A stretch of 64,000 nt of DNA, from assembly GCF_031348265.1 (NCBI RefSeq), contig NZ_CP133771.1, positions 4,030,001-4,094,000 on the forward strand, written 5' to 3'. Positions 8,295-17,620 of this stretch are shown here, piece by piece (positions within the stretch are counted from its first letter, which is position 1; each line of letters opens with the position of its first letter). The notes under the pieces were generated by a model. That model had not been told where the DNA came from and ran no database searches. It saw nothing but the letters and a program-made list of their open reading frames with translations. A program made the position numbers and the translations under genes. This DNA comes from Streptomyces collinus (GTDB lineage Bacteria; Actinomycetota; Actinomycetes; Streptomycetales; Streptomycetaceae).

Positions 8295-9023
8295 ATGAGC
8301 GATCCGAGCGCCGCGTCCCGCCCCGTTCAAGCCGTCGTTCTGGCCGGTGGCCAGGGCTCCCGGCTGCGTCCGTACACCGACGACCGGCCCAAGCCGATGG
8401 TCGAGATCCCCGGGACGGGGACGCCGATCATCGGCCATCAGCTGTCCTGGCTCGCCGACGAGGGTGTGACCGACGTCGTGGTCTCCTGCGGTCATCTCGC
8501 CGAGGTGCTGCAGAAGTGGCTGGAGACGGCCGAGTTGCCCGTCTCCGTCACGACGGTCGTCGAGCCGGAGCCGCTCGGGCGCGGCGGCGGCCTCAAGTAC
8601 GCCGCGGCGCATCTCCCGCACCCCGACCAGCCCTGGTACGCGACCAACGGGGACATCTGGACGCGCTTCTCGCTGCGGGACATGGCCGATTTCCATGCCG
8701 AGCGCGATGCCGTCGCGACGTTGGCGCTGGCGCGGCCCCGGCTGCCGTGGGGGGCGGTGCAGACCGACGGGTTCGGGCGCATCACCGACTTCATCGAGGC
8801 GCCGCCGTCGACGTTCGAGATCAACGCCGGCGTGTACGTCTTCTCCCCCGAGTTCGCCGGGTTGTTGCCGCACCGGGGTGACCATGAGCGGACGACGTTT
8901 CCCCATCTGGCCCGTGAGCGGCGGCTGGCCGGGTTCACGATCCCCCAGGGGTCGTACTGGCGGGCCATCGACACGGCGAAGGATCTGACGGAGGCGGCGA
9001 AGGAACTGGCGGCGGGGCGCTAG
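8295..9023 (+). CDS. NDP-sugar nucleotidyltransferase
   Basis: 242 residues from ATG 8295 (GTG 8289 is an alternative). The N-terminal signature LAGGQGSRLRPYTDDRPKPMVEI is the sugar-1-phosphate nucleotidyltransferase pattern: the GG-x-G-x-R-L loop binds the NTP and the later Lys contacts phosphate. GRGGGLKYA and TNGDIWTRF (metal-binding Asp) follow in order. The protein lacks the C-terminal left-handed beta-helix of GlmU or GlgC, so it is the short RmlA/ManC-like form. The activated sugar cannot be told from the sequence. A bidirectional terminator separates it from the next gene. Confidence 0.88.
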   Translation: MSDPSAASRPVQAVVLAGGQGSRLRPYTDDRPKPMVEIPGTGTPIIGHQLSWLADEGVTDVVVSCGHLAEVLQKWLETAELPVSVTTVVEPEPLGRGGGLKYAAAHLPHPDQPWYATNGDIWTRFSLRDMADFHAERDAVATLALARPRLPWGAVQTDGFGRITDFIEAPPSTFEINAGVYVFSPEFAGLLPHRGDHERTTFPHLARERRLAGFTIPQGSYWRAIDTAKDLTEAAKELAAGR

Positions 9024-9127
9024 CCGGCTGCGGTGCGCGGTGTGCGGTGTGCTTCGGCCGCGGGTCCGTCGTGGTTGCTCGCGCCGTTCCCCGCGCCCCC
9101 GAGGGGCGTCTGACCCCTACGTGTGGA

Positions 9128-9157
9128 AAGGCCCCGCACCTCCCGGTGCGGGGCCTT
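9128..9157. terminator. Bidirectional terminator between convergent genes
   Basis: Perfect 13-bp stem AAGGCCCCGCACC / GGTGCGGGGCCTT with TCCC loop, lying between the stops of the nucleotidyltransferase (plus strand) and the DoxX-like gene (minus strand). Confidence 0.9.
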
Positions 9158-9176
9158 CTGTCGCTCGGGTCGGGTG

Positions 9177-10889
9177 TTAGCCCAGCAGGCCGCCTACCAG
9201 GCCCTGGCGGCCCGTGGAGGACGAGCCGCCGTTGCCCGAGCCGCCCGTCGAGCCCGTGCCGCCCGTCGCCGTGCCGCCCGTCGCCGTGCCTCCGGAGGTG
9301 GGGCCGGTCGTGGTGCTGGGGGCCTGGTTCTCCGGGGTGGACTGCTGGGGCGGGGCCTGGCCCGCGGTGCCCTGGGTCTGACTGGGCGAGCCGCCGGTGA
9401 CGGTGCCGGTGTCGCGGGTGGCGTCCGGCCGGGTCGTGGTGCCCGCGCTCGGGCTCGCGGAGCCGGCCGTGGCGCCCTGGGTGGGCGAGGTGGAGGCCGA
9501 CGGGGTCCGCTTCTCCTTGCGCTTGCCGGGCTCACCCGGGAGCGGGGAGCCGGGCAGCTCGTTGCGCGGGGCCTCGCCGGGGCCCGGGACGACGACCCGG
9601 TCGGCGTCGCGGACGGCACCGCCGAGCAGCGAGCCGACGAGCAGGGTGACGCCGGTGGCGATGGCGGTGACGAGGACGCCGCGGCGCAGCACGTAGCGGC
9701 GCAGGTCCCAGATGTCGGCGCGGGGGCCGAGACGGCGCCAGGCGCTGTCGGCCAGACGGCCGTCGACGGAATACACGGGGGCGCCGGCGATGATCAGCGG
9801 CGACCAGGCGGCGAGGTAGATGATGTCGGGCGTCTCGTAGGCGGGGACGCTCTTCCAGCTGACCGTGACCAGCAGCGCGGCCGACAGCAGGGCGCCCAGG
9901 CTGGCGGCGACGCGCTGCCAGCAGCCCAGCACCGTCAGGACGCCGACGATGACCTGGGCGAAGGCGATGACCAGTCCGGCGCCGACCGGGTGCTCCAGGG
10001 CGAACTGGCGCAGCGGCTCGGCGACTTCCCACGGGTGCAGCGTGTTGAGCCACTTGACCATGGAGCCACGCTTGCCGCCTTCGAAGTAGACGGGGTCGCA
10101 CAGCTTGCCCATGCCGGCGTAGATGGAGATGAAGCCGAGGAAGACGCGCAGCGGAAGCAGGACGACGGCGAGGTTCATCCGGCGGCCCGGGTAGTAGGCG
10201 TGCCGGGCCGGGTCGTCGCCGTGCCGCTTGGCCCGGCGCCCGGTGCCGTCCGCGCCGGGGGCGGACTCCTCGAAATCGTCGTCCTCGTAGGCCGGTTCGC
10301 CGTACGCCGGTTCGTCGTAGGCGCTGCCGACGGTACGCATGGGCGGCAGCAGCCGGGTGCCGTCGGCGGGTTCGTGGGTGCGCTGGGGGCCGACGACCGG
10401 GGTCTCGACGGTCTGGGCGAGGTTGTCCTCGTAGCCGGCGCCGCCGTAGCCCGCGCCCGGGTACCCGGGGTCGTCGTAGCCCGGGCCCACACGGGAGATG
10501 ACCTGGGTGGCCCCGGTGTCGGAGCCGGACTCGTCGGCGTGGCGGACGCTCTCGTGCCGCGCGGCCTGCAGGAGCCGGTGCGCGCCGGTGTCGTCGGGGG
10601 CGGATCTGCCGCTCCAGACCACGGGCCGGCGGCGAGCGGTGGCCCCGTCCGCCCCGCCCCCCACCTGGGGGATGCGGGCGGTGTCCTCGGTGGCGGTCAG
10701 GTGCCGTGCGACCCGGGGGGACTGAACGCGACGCGTCGAGACGCCCAACTGCACGCGGAAACTCGCGTGATTGACGATGACCTGCGCCGGGTCGCTCGGC
10801 ACCTTCACCATGCTCAGCGCGGGAGCGTCGTCGAGTCCCGACGAGCGGTCCACCGTGGGTGTGCGGGGTGTTCTGGTGTCCACACTCAT
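9177..10889 (-). CDS. DoxX-family membrane protein with long disordered ends
   Basis: 570 residues in three parts. The N-terminal cytosolic region (about 1-235) is low-complexity and contains Tyr/Gly/Asp repeats (GYDDPGYPGAGYGGAGYEDN). The membrane core (about 240-420) has four or five helices beginning LRVFLGFISIYAGMGKLCDP, which is DoxX-like. The Thr/Ser/Gly/Pro-rich C-terminal tail (about 440-570) is probably extracellular. DoxX proteins are linked to redox and thiol homeostasis in actinobacteria, but this fusion has no assigned role. The ATG at 10889 gives a plausible start; it is upstream of and divergent from nothing, with rlmB following on the same strand upstream. Confidence 0.8.
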   Translation of the reverse strand: MSVDTRTPRTPTVDRSSGLDDAPALSMVKVPSDPAQVIVNHASFRVQLGVSTRRVQSPRVARHLTATEDTARIPQVGGGADGATARRRPVVWSGRSAPDDTGAHRLLQAARHESVRHADESGSDTGATQVISRVGPGYDDPGYPGAGYGGAGYEDNLAQTVETPVVGPQRTHEPADGTRLLPPMRTVGSAYDEPAYGEPAYEDDDFEESAPGADGTGRRAKRHGDDPARHAYYPGRRMNLAVVLLPLRVFLGFISIYAGMGKLCDPVYFEGGKRGSMVKWLNTLHPWEVAEPLRQFALEHPVGAGLVIAFAQVIVGVLTVLGCWQRVAASLGALLSAALLVTVSWKSVPAYETPDIIYLAAWSPLIIAGAPVYSVDGRLADSAWRRLGPRADIWDLRRYVLRRGVLVTAIATGVTLLVGSLLGGAVRDADRVVVPGPGEAPRNELPGSPLPGEPGKRKEKRTPSASTSPTQGATAGSASPSAGTTTRPDATRDTGTVTGGSPSQTQGTAGQAPPQQSTPENQAPSTTTGPTSGGTATGGTATGGTGSTGGSGNGGSSSTGRQGLVGGLLG

Positions 10890-11017
10890 CTAACCGAGTG
10901 ACGTCGCGTTAGGACACTGCTTTGACCCGCCGGATCTGTCCGGACCCCGTCAAGCTTGTCCTCTTCGCCCCGGTGACACCGGAATTACCCCGCACGGGTG
11001 ACGTTCCGGACGCCTGT

Positions 11018-11959
11018 TCAGTGGCGTCGGCGGGCCGCCTCGTACAGCACGATCCCCGCCGCCACACCGGCGTTGAGCGACTCGGCGCCGCCCGGCATCG
11101 GGATCCGCACCCGCACGTCACAGGTCTCCCCGACCAGCCGGGACAGCCCCTTGCCCTCGCTGCCGACGACGATGACGACCGGGCCGTCCAGCGCCGGAAG
11201 CTCGCCGAGCTCGGCCTCGCCGTCGGCGGCCAGGCCGACGACCGTGATGCCGGCCTTCTTGTACGCCTCCAGGGTCCGGGTGAGGTTGGTGGCGCGGGCG
11301 ACCGGGGTGCGGGCCGCCGTACCGGCGGACGTCTTCCAGGCACCGGCCGTCATACCGGCCGCACGGCGCTCGGGGACGACCACGCCGTGACCGCCGAAGG
11401 CGGAGACGGAGCGGACGACCGCGCCGAGGTTGCGCGGGTCGGTGACGCCGTCGAGGGCGACGATCAGCGGGTCCACACCCTCGTCGTAGGCGGCGGACGC
11501 CAGGTCCTCGGGGTGGGCGTACTCGTACGGCGGGACCTGGAGGACCATGCCCTGGTGGTTGAGCCCGTTGGTCATCCGGTCCAGCTCGGGACGCGGGGCC
11601 TCCATGAGGTTGATCCCGCCGCGCTCGGCGGCGACCTGGAGGGCCTCGCGCACCCGCTCGTCGTTGTCGATGAACTGCTGGACGTAGAGCGTGGACGCCG
11701 GGACGCCCTCGCGCAGCGCCTCCAGGACCGGGTTGCGCCCGACGACCAGCTCGGACGTGCCCTTGCCGCCCCGGCCGCGCACGGTGGGCCGGCGCACGGC
11801 CTGCTTCGCCTTGGCGTTGGCGACGCGGTTCTTCTTGTGCCCCTTGCGCATCTCGGCGGGCGGGGTCGGGCCCTTGCCTTCCAGGCCCCGGCGCCGCTGG
11901 CCGCCACTGCCGACCTGCGCGCCCTTCTTGCCGGACATGCGGCGGTTGTTCGCGGCCAT
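11018..11959 (-). CDS. rlmB: 23S rRNA (guanosine-2'-O-)-methyltransferase RlmB-type
   Basis: 313 residues. A basic N-terminal tail (about 1-65) precedes a SpoU substrate-binding domain (ELVVGRNPVLEALREG) and the trefoil-knot SPOUT domain. The three SpoU motifs are clear: motif 1 ALDGVTDPRNLGAVVRS, motif 2 VVIVVGSEGKGL, motif 3 IPMPGGAESLNAGVAAGIVLYEA. The family methylates the 2'-O of G2251 in the 23S P-loop using SAM; in antibiotic producers relatives can act at other sites. The ATG at 11959 is used; a second ATG 21 nt in is possible. Downstream of cysS on the same strand, 119 bp apart. Confidence 0.9.
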   Translation of the reverse strand: MAANNRRMSGKKGAQVGSGGQRRRGLEGKGPTPPAEMRKGHKKNRVANAKAKQAVRRPTVRGRGGKGTSELVVGRNPVLEALREGVPASTLYVQQFIDNDERVREALQVAAERGGINLMEAPRPELDRMTNGLNHQGMVLQVPPYEYAHPEDLASAAYDEGVDPLIVALDGVTDPRNLGAVVRSVSAFGGHGVVVPERRAAGMTAGAWKTSAGTAARTPVARATNLTRTLEAYKKAGITVVGLAADGEAELGELPALDGPVVIVVGSEGKGLSRLVGETCDVRVRIPMPGGAESLNAGVAAGIVLYEAARRRH

Positions 11960-12078
11960 TGAGCTACCTGTCTCCGTGAAGTGATGCGTACGTACGTCTG
12001 TGTGTACGGCTCTTGTCTCTGTGCAGTGTGCCGCCCGGAGGCCCGGGCGGCACAGTCGGGCAGCCCGTGGGGCTTGTC

Positions 12079-13473
<1,395 letters not shown>

Positions 13474-13571
13474 CACTCCAGGGTAGTGGGCCCCGGGGTG
13501 TGCATCAGGACCTTCCCCTCGGGGCTCACATATTCGTGACATTGCCAACGGGTGCGCCCCGAACGCCTGCC

Positions 13572-14066
13572 TCAGCCCGCGCGCACCACCAGCGCCGTGG
13601 CCACCGCCATCAGCCCTTCCTCCCGGCCGGGGAAGCCGAGGCCGTCCGTCGTCGCGCCCGACACCGACACCGGGGCTCCGGCCGCCTCGGACAGGAGTTT
13701 CTGGGCCTCGTCCCGGCGCTTGCCGATCTTCGGGCGGGGTCCCACCACCTGTACGGCGATGTTGCCGATCCGGAAGCCCGCCTCGCGCACGATGCGCGCG
13801 GCCTCCGTCAGGAGGGTGACGCCGGAGGCGCCCGACCACTCGGGGCGGCCCGTGCCGAAGTGCTGCCCCAGGTCGCCGAGGCCGGCGGCGGAGAAGAGGG
13901 CGTTGCAGGCGGCGTGGGCGACGACGTCCGCGTCGGAGTGGCCGGCCAGGCCCGGACCCTCGCCCTCCCACTTCAGGCCGGCGCACCACAGCTCGCGGCC
14001 CTCCTCGAAGGCGTGGATGTCGGTGCCGATGCCGACCTGGGGCAGAACGGGCAGGTCAGAAGCCAT
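13572..14066 (-). CDS. ispF: 2-C-methyl-D-erythritol 2,4-cyclodiphosphate synthase
   Basis: 164 residues. Metal ligands are visible in GTDIHAF (Asp and His) and in GHSDADVVAHA (His, Asp). C-terminal TTDGLGFPGREEGL supplies the trimer-interface residues that close the CDP site. It converts CDP-ME 2-phosphate to MEcPP in the MEP route to isoprenoids. The ATG at 14066 lies inside the end of ispD (11-bp overlap), so translation is coupled to the preceding enzyme of the same pathway. Confidence 0.96.
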   Translation of the reverse strand: MASDLPVLPQVGIGTDIHAFEEGRELWCAGLKWEGEGPGLAGHSDADVVAHAACNALFSAAGLGDLGQHFGTGRPEWSGASGVTLLTEAARIVREAGFRIGNIAVQVVGPRPKIGKRRDEAQKLLSEAAGAPVSVSGATTDGLGFPGREEGLMAVATALVVRAG

Positions 14067-14820
14067 CGTTGAGCCTCCTGCGGGCCAGGACCGCCTCCGC
14101 GAGGACCAGGTCCAGGGGGCGGGTGACCTTGAAGGCCTCCTCGTGACCGGGGACGGCCACGACCGTGAGGCCGAGCTGCTCGACCATGCCGGCGTCGTCG
14201 GTGACCTCGCCGGTGACCGTCTCGTGCGCCCGGACCAGCGTGTCCCGGTCGAAGCCCTGCGGGGTCTGCACCGCCCGCAGCAGGGCGCGCTCCGGCGTGG
14301 CGACGACCGGCTCCGGCTCGCCGGGGGTGCCGGCGGGCTCGACCTGCTTGACGGTGTCGGCCAGCGGCAGCGCCGGGACCACGGCCGGTGCGCCGTCGCG
14401 TACGGCCTCGATCACCGCGTCGACCGTGTCCACCGGCACGAGCGGGCGGGCCGCGTCGTGGACCAGCACGATGTCGTGGCCGGGCGGCAGCGCGTCGAGG
14501 CCGAGCTTCACGGACTCCTGGCGGCTCTGCCCGCCCGGGACGACGAGGAAGTCCGTCCGCTCGGGCAGCGCGTGCGCGTCGAGCAGCGACCTGACCTCGG
14601 CGGCGCCCTCGGGCGGGGCCACGACGACGACCAGGGAGACGGCCCGGGAGGCGGCCATCGCGCGGACCGCGTGGATCAGCATGGGGGTGCCGCTCAGCGC
14701 GCGCAGCGCCTTGGGGGCGCCCGGGCCGAGCCGCACACCGCGGCCGGCGGCCGGGATCACGGCCGCCGTGCGGGCCGCCGAAGGGCCGGCGGGCGGCGAG
14801 GGACGCGAATCGTCAGACAT
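14056..14820 (-). CDS. ispD: 2-C-methyl-D-erythritol 4-phosphate cytidylyltransferase
   Basis: 254 residues. The N-terminal loop AAVIPAAGRGVRLGPGAPKAL carries the CTP-binding GxG and Lys/Arg residues; VPGGQSRQESVKLGLDAL and VLVHDAARPLV (metal/CTP Asp) are the next conserved blocks, and ETVTGEVTDDAGMVEQLG closes the active site. It makes CDP-ME from MEP and CTP. It heads the ispD-ispF-cysS-rlmB cluster and overlaps ispF by 11 bp. The upstream 290 bp to carD contain no gene I can support. Confidence 0.96.
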   Translation of the reverse strand: MSDDSRPSPPAGPSAARTAAVIPAAGRGVRLGPGAPKALRALSGTPMLIHAVRAMAASRAVSLVVVVAPPEGAAEVRSLLDAHALPERTDFLVVPGGQSRQESVKLGLDALPPGHDIVLVHDAARPLVPVDTVDAVIEAVRDGAPAVVPALPLADTVKQVEPAGTPGEPEPVVATPERALLRAVQTPQGFDRDTLVRAHETVTGEVTDDAGMVEQLGLTVVAVPGHEEAFKVTRPLDLVLAEAVLARRRLNDGF

Positions 14821-15112
14821 CGGTTCCTGTCAGGTTTGTGTGCTGGCCTGGCGTGGGTATGGCCTGGAGGAGTGCCGGGCGCGACGCGCTCGACCGGACC
14901 CTTCCGTGACGCTGGTCGAGCCGGCTGCCCGGGCCCGGCACGCCAATACACCGGGGCGTGAGTGATAGCACAACCCGGGGCGGCGGCGCATCGGCGTCGG
15001 AGTATGAACATGCCGCAGCGCCCGGCGACAGAGAATTCGTCATCGGGCACCGCGGCATTTCGATGTGCAGGCGCGCGCTTGATACGCAGAGCGCTGAACG
15101 ACCGGCTTCGCC

Positions 15113-15595
15113 TCAGGAGGCGAGAACCTCGTCGAGCAGGGCTTCGGCCTTGTCCTCGTTGGTGTTCTCCGCGAGGGCCAGCTCGCTCACCAGGATCTGG
15201 CGGGCCTTGGCGAGCATGCGCTTCTCACCGGCGGAGAGTCCACGCTCGCGCTCACGACGCCACAGGTCACGCACCACTTCCGCGACCTTGATGACATCGC
15301 CCGAGGCGAGCTTCTCCAGGTTTGCCTTGTAGCGACGGGACCAGTTCGTGGGCTCCTCGGCGTACGGCGCGCGCAGCACCTCGAAGACCCGGTCCAGCCC
15401 GTCCTGACCGACCACATCACGCACGCCGACGAACTCCGCATTGTCCGCTGGCACACGTACCGTCAGGTCGCCCTGGGCGACCTTCAGCACCAAGTAGGTC
15501 TTGTCCACGCCTTTGATCTGGCGAGTTTCGATGGCCTCGATCAGCGCGGCCCCGTGATGGGGATAGACCACGGTGTCGCCAACCTTGAACGTCAT
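15113..15595 (-). CDS. carD: CarD-family RNA polymerase-binding regulator
   Basis: 160 residues, the standard size. The N-terminal RNAP-interaction (Tudor-like) domain starts FKVGDTVVYPHHGAALIEAIETR; the helical C-terminal domain (about 65-160) contains PTNWSRRYKANLEKL, with the Trp that wedges into the upstream edge of the -10 element. CarD stabilises open complexes, notably at rRNA promoters, and is essential in mycobacteria. A promoter with TACCCT -10 is visible 29-57 bp upstream and AAGGGG precedes the ATG. Confidence 0.95.
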   Translation of the reverse strand: MTFKVGDTVVYPHHGAALIEAIETRQIKGVDKTYLVLKVAQGDLTVRVPADNAEFVGVRDVVGQDGLDRVFEVLRAPYAEEPTNWSRRYKANLEKLASGDVIKVAEVVRDLWRRERERGLSAGEKRMLAKARQILVSELALAENTNEDKAEALLDEVLAS

Positions 15596-15623
15596 GTGAC
15601 AGGTACCCCTTCCGTGGCTATCC

Positions 15624-15652
15624 AGGGTAACACGGAAATCGCGGGTTCTGAA
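15624..15652 (-). promoter_or_regulatory. Predicted carD promoter
   Basis: On the minus strand, -35 TTCAGA (15647-15652), 17-bp spacer and -10 TACCCT (15624-15629). The -10 lies 29 bp before the carD ATG, leaving a short leader with an AAGGGG ribosome site. Confidence 0.5.
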
Positions 15653-16176
15653 TGGCGTTTTCGCAGGTCAGGGCGCATCTCGGGGCTTGACAACTCCGAC
15701 AGGAACGTGCTTCGGACAGGGAGTGGAAGAAGGTATTCGCAGGTGGGAGCGGCTCTCCGGGGTGAGCGAAACGCGTACGTTACACGCATCCGGAGCATCC
15801 TCCAGAAGGACGAACATCCCCATATGTCCGGTTCCGTATGATCGACTTCCGCTACTCCGTTCGGAGGCCCGAGCCGGGTTCCGGTCGAATCCGGAATTGA
15901 TCACGAGGCACCCGGACGGGCCACCGGTGATCAATTCCGAGGTGCCCGCGCATTCCTTCACGGAAATCCGTGCCACTGCCCGGAGCTCTAATGTGAATGC
16001 CGGACGAGCACCACGCCAATGTGACGCGGCAGTCATGTGTGACTCAGGTGGACCGGGCGGTGACGGGGGGTCGGGTGCGGCCGGACGAGGGCGGCTCGGT
16101 AACCTAAGGCCCGCTGACAGACACTTAGGGCGGCTTTATCGGCCGCTCCGCTTCGAGTCAAGGAGTTGCCGCCGCC
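15653..16176. other. Intergenic region between carD and lipoprotein gene, with a 13-bp-arm inverted repeat
   Basis: About 520 bp without a gene I can support; open frames here lack codon bias. The one structured element is an inverted repeat with perfect 13-bp arms, CGGAATTGATCAC (15892-15904) and GTGATCAATTCCG (15927-15939), around a 22-nt loop. The arms are AT-richer than the surroundings and each contains the palindrome TGATCA. The downstream end holds the AAGGAG ribosome site (about 16160) for the GTG at 16177. Confidence 0.5.
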
Positions 16177-16860
16177 GTGAGCAGCAGCCTTCGACGCGGT
16201 GCCCTCGCCGCCGCCGTCACCGCGTTCTCGATCGCCTCGCTCGCCGCGTGCGGCGCCGGCTCCAACGCCCAGACCCTGGAGATCAAGCCGGACAACGCTG
16301 CCACGAGCGTCGGCGACATCAAGATCCAGAACGCGGTCGTGATCACGCAGCCCGACCTCGAGTCGACCGGTCCGGCCGCGATCTCCGCGACCTTCTTCAA
16401 CTCCGGCCGCACCGCCGAGACGCTGGAGTCCATCACCCTCCCGGGCACCGGCAAGACCGCCCAGCTGAAGCCCGCCAAGGGCGGCAGCCTCAGCATCCCG
16501 CCCGGCGGCTCGCTGATCCTGGGCGGCCAGAACAACGCCACGGCGATGCTGCCGAGCAGCCGCGAGGCGGTGCAGGACGGCAACGCGCAGAAGGTCACCT
16601 TCACCTTCAGCAAGACGGGTGCCGTGAGCCTGCGCGCCTTCGTCGTCCCCGCCGAGCACTACTTCAAGGAGTGGGGCCCGACGGAGGTTCCGGCCGCGCC
16701 GGGCGCCTCGTCCTCCCCGTCCGGTTCGCCGTCCGGGTCCCCCGCCGAGGGTGGCTCGGGCGCGCCGGAGAGCCCCGCGGGCGGTGAGACGCCGGGGGGT
16801 CACGGAGCGTCCGGCACGCCGACCGACGCGGCCTCGGCGAGCGCGGGCGCCGGGCACTGA
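16177..16860 (+). CDS. Secreted lipoprotein, copper-chaperone-like (PCu(A)C/DUF461 fold suspected)
   Basis: 227 residues. A signal peptide ends in the lipobox LAAC (Cys25), giving a membrane-tethered protein. The folded domain (about 30-165) is all-beta and ends in a Ser/Gly/Pro-rich tail. Its pattern ATFFNSGRTAETLESITLPGTG resembles PCu(A)C-type copper chaperones, but the usual HxxM metal motif is not obvious, so metal binding is doubtful. The start is GTG 16177 with AAGGAG 11 nt upstream. A very strong hairpin separates it from phoP, which is convergent. Confidence 0.75.
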   Translation: MSSSLRRGALAAAVTAFSIASLAACGAGSNAQTLEIKPDNAATSVGDIKIQNAVVITQPDLESTGPAAISATFFNSGRTAETLESITLPGTGKTAQLKPAKGGSLSIPPGGSLILGGQNNATAMLPSSREAVQDGNAQKVTFTFSKTGAVSLRAFVVPAEHYFKEWGPTEVPAAPGASSSPSGSPSGSPAEGGSGAPESPAGGETPGGHGASGTPTDAASASAGAGH

Positions 16861-16876
16861 GCAGTCAGTCGCAGAA

Positions 16877-16916
16877 CGAAGGGCGGGCCCTCTCCTCGGA
16901 GAGGGCCCGCCCTTCG
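16877..16916. terminator. Bidirectional terminator between lipoprotein gene and phoP
   Basis: Perfect 19-bp stem, CGAAGGGCGGGCCCTCTCC with its complement, and a 2-nt turn. It serves both convergent genes. Confidence 0.92.
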
Positions 16917-16939
16917 TCGTGCCGTCGTGCGCGGCCGGT

Positions 16940-17620
16940 CTACGGCTCGAACTTGTAGCCGAGGCCGCGGACCGTCACCAGGTAGCGCGGGGCGCCCGGG
17001 TCCGGCTCGATCTTGGCGCGCAGGCGCTTGACGTGGACGTCGAGGGTCTTGGTGTCACCGACGTAGTCGGCGCCCCAGACCCGGTCGATCAGCTGCATGC
17101 GCGTGAGCACGCGGCCGGCGTTGCGCAGCAGCATCTCCAGCAGGTCGAACTCCTTCAGCGGCAGGTCGATCTTGGTGCCGCCGACGGTGACCACGTGCCG
17201 GTCGACGTCCATGCGGACCGGTCCGGCCTCCAGAGCGGCCGGCGTGACCTCCTCAGGCTCGCCTCTGCGGCGCAGCACGGCGCGGATGCGGGCGACCAGC
17301 TCGCGCGAGGAGAACGGCTTGGTGACGTAGTCGTCGGCTCCTATCTCCAGCCCGACGACCTTGTCGATCTCGCTGTCCTTGGCGGTCACCATGATGACGG
17401 GGACGTTGGAACGGCCGCGCAGCTGGCGGCACACCTCGGTGCCCGGCAGGCCGGGCAGCATCAGGTCGAGGAGGACGAGGTCGGCGCCGTTGCGCTCGAA
17501 CTCGTCGAGTCCGTCGGGCCCGGTGGTCGCGACCGCGACCTCGAAGCCCTCCTTGCGGAGCATGTACGACAGGGCGTCGGAGAAGGACTCCTCGTCCTCG
17601 ACGACGAGCACACGGGTCAC
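16940..17620 (-). CDS. phoP: PhoP (RegX3-type) response regulator of phosphate control
   Basis: 226 residues. The receiver domain (1-120) has the acidic pair Glu8/Asp9-Glu10, phospho-acceptor Asp52 (LLDLMLPG), Thr79 and Lys101 (TKPF). The OmpR-type winged helix (about 130-226) ends DVHVKRLRAKIEPDPGAPRYLVTVRGLGYKFEP. In Streptomyces, phosphorylated PhoP binds PHO boxes to activate phosphate scavenging and repress antibiotic production and nitrogen genes. It overlaps phoR by 4 nt (ATGA), so the two are translationally coupled. A PHO box lies upstream of the operon. Confidence 0.95.
   Translation of the reverse strand: MTRVLVVEDEESFSDALSYMLRKEGFEVAVATTGPDGLDEFERNGADLVLLDLMLPGLPGTEVCRQLRGRSNVPVIMVTAKDSEIDKVVGLEIGADDYVTKPFSSRELVARIRAVLRRRGEPEEVTPAALEAGPVRMDVDRHVVTVGGTKIDLPLKEFDLLEMLLRNAGRVLTRMQLIDRVWGADYVGDTKTLDVHVKRLRAKIEPDPGAPRYLVTVRGLGYKFEP

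Noticed and set aside
10922..11962. Long plus-strand frame opposite rlmB
   Set aside because: Antisense shadow in GC-rich DNA; rlmB has full SpoU motifs on the other strand.
15687..16787. 366-codon frame between carD and phoP
   Set aside because: It overlaps the lipoprotein gene in another frame, has an Arg-rich composition typical of a shifted frame, and no ribosome site.
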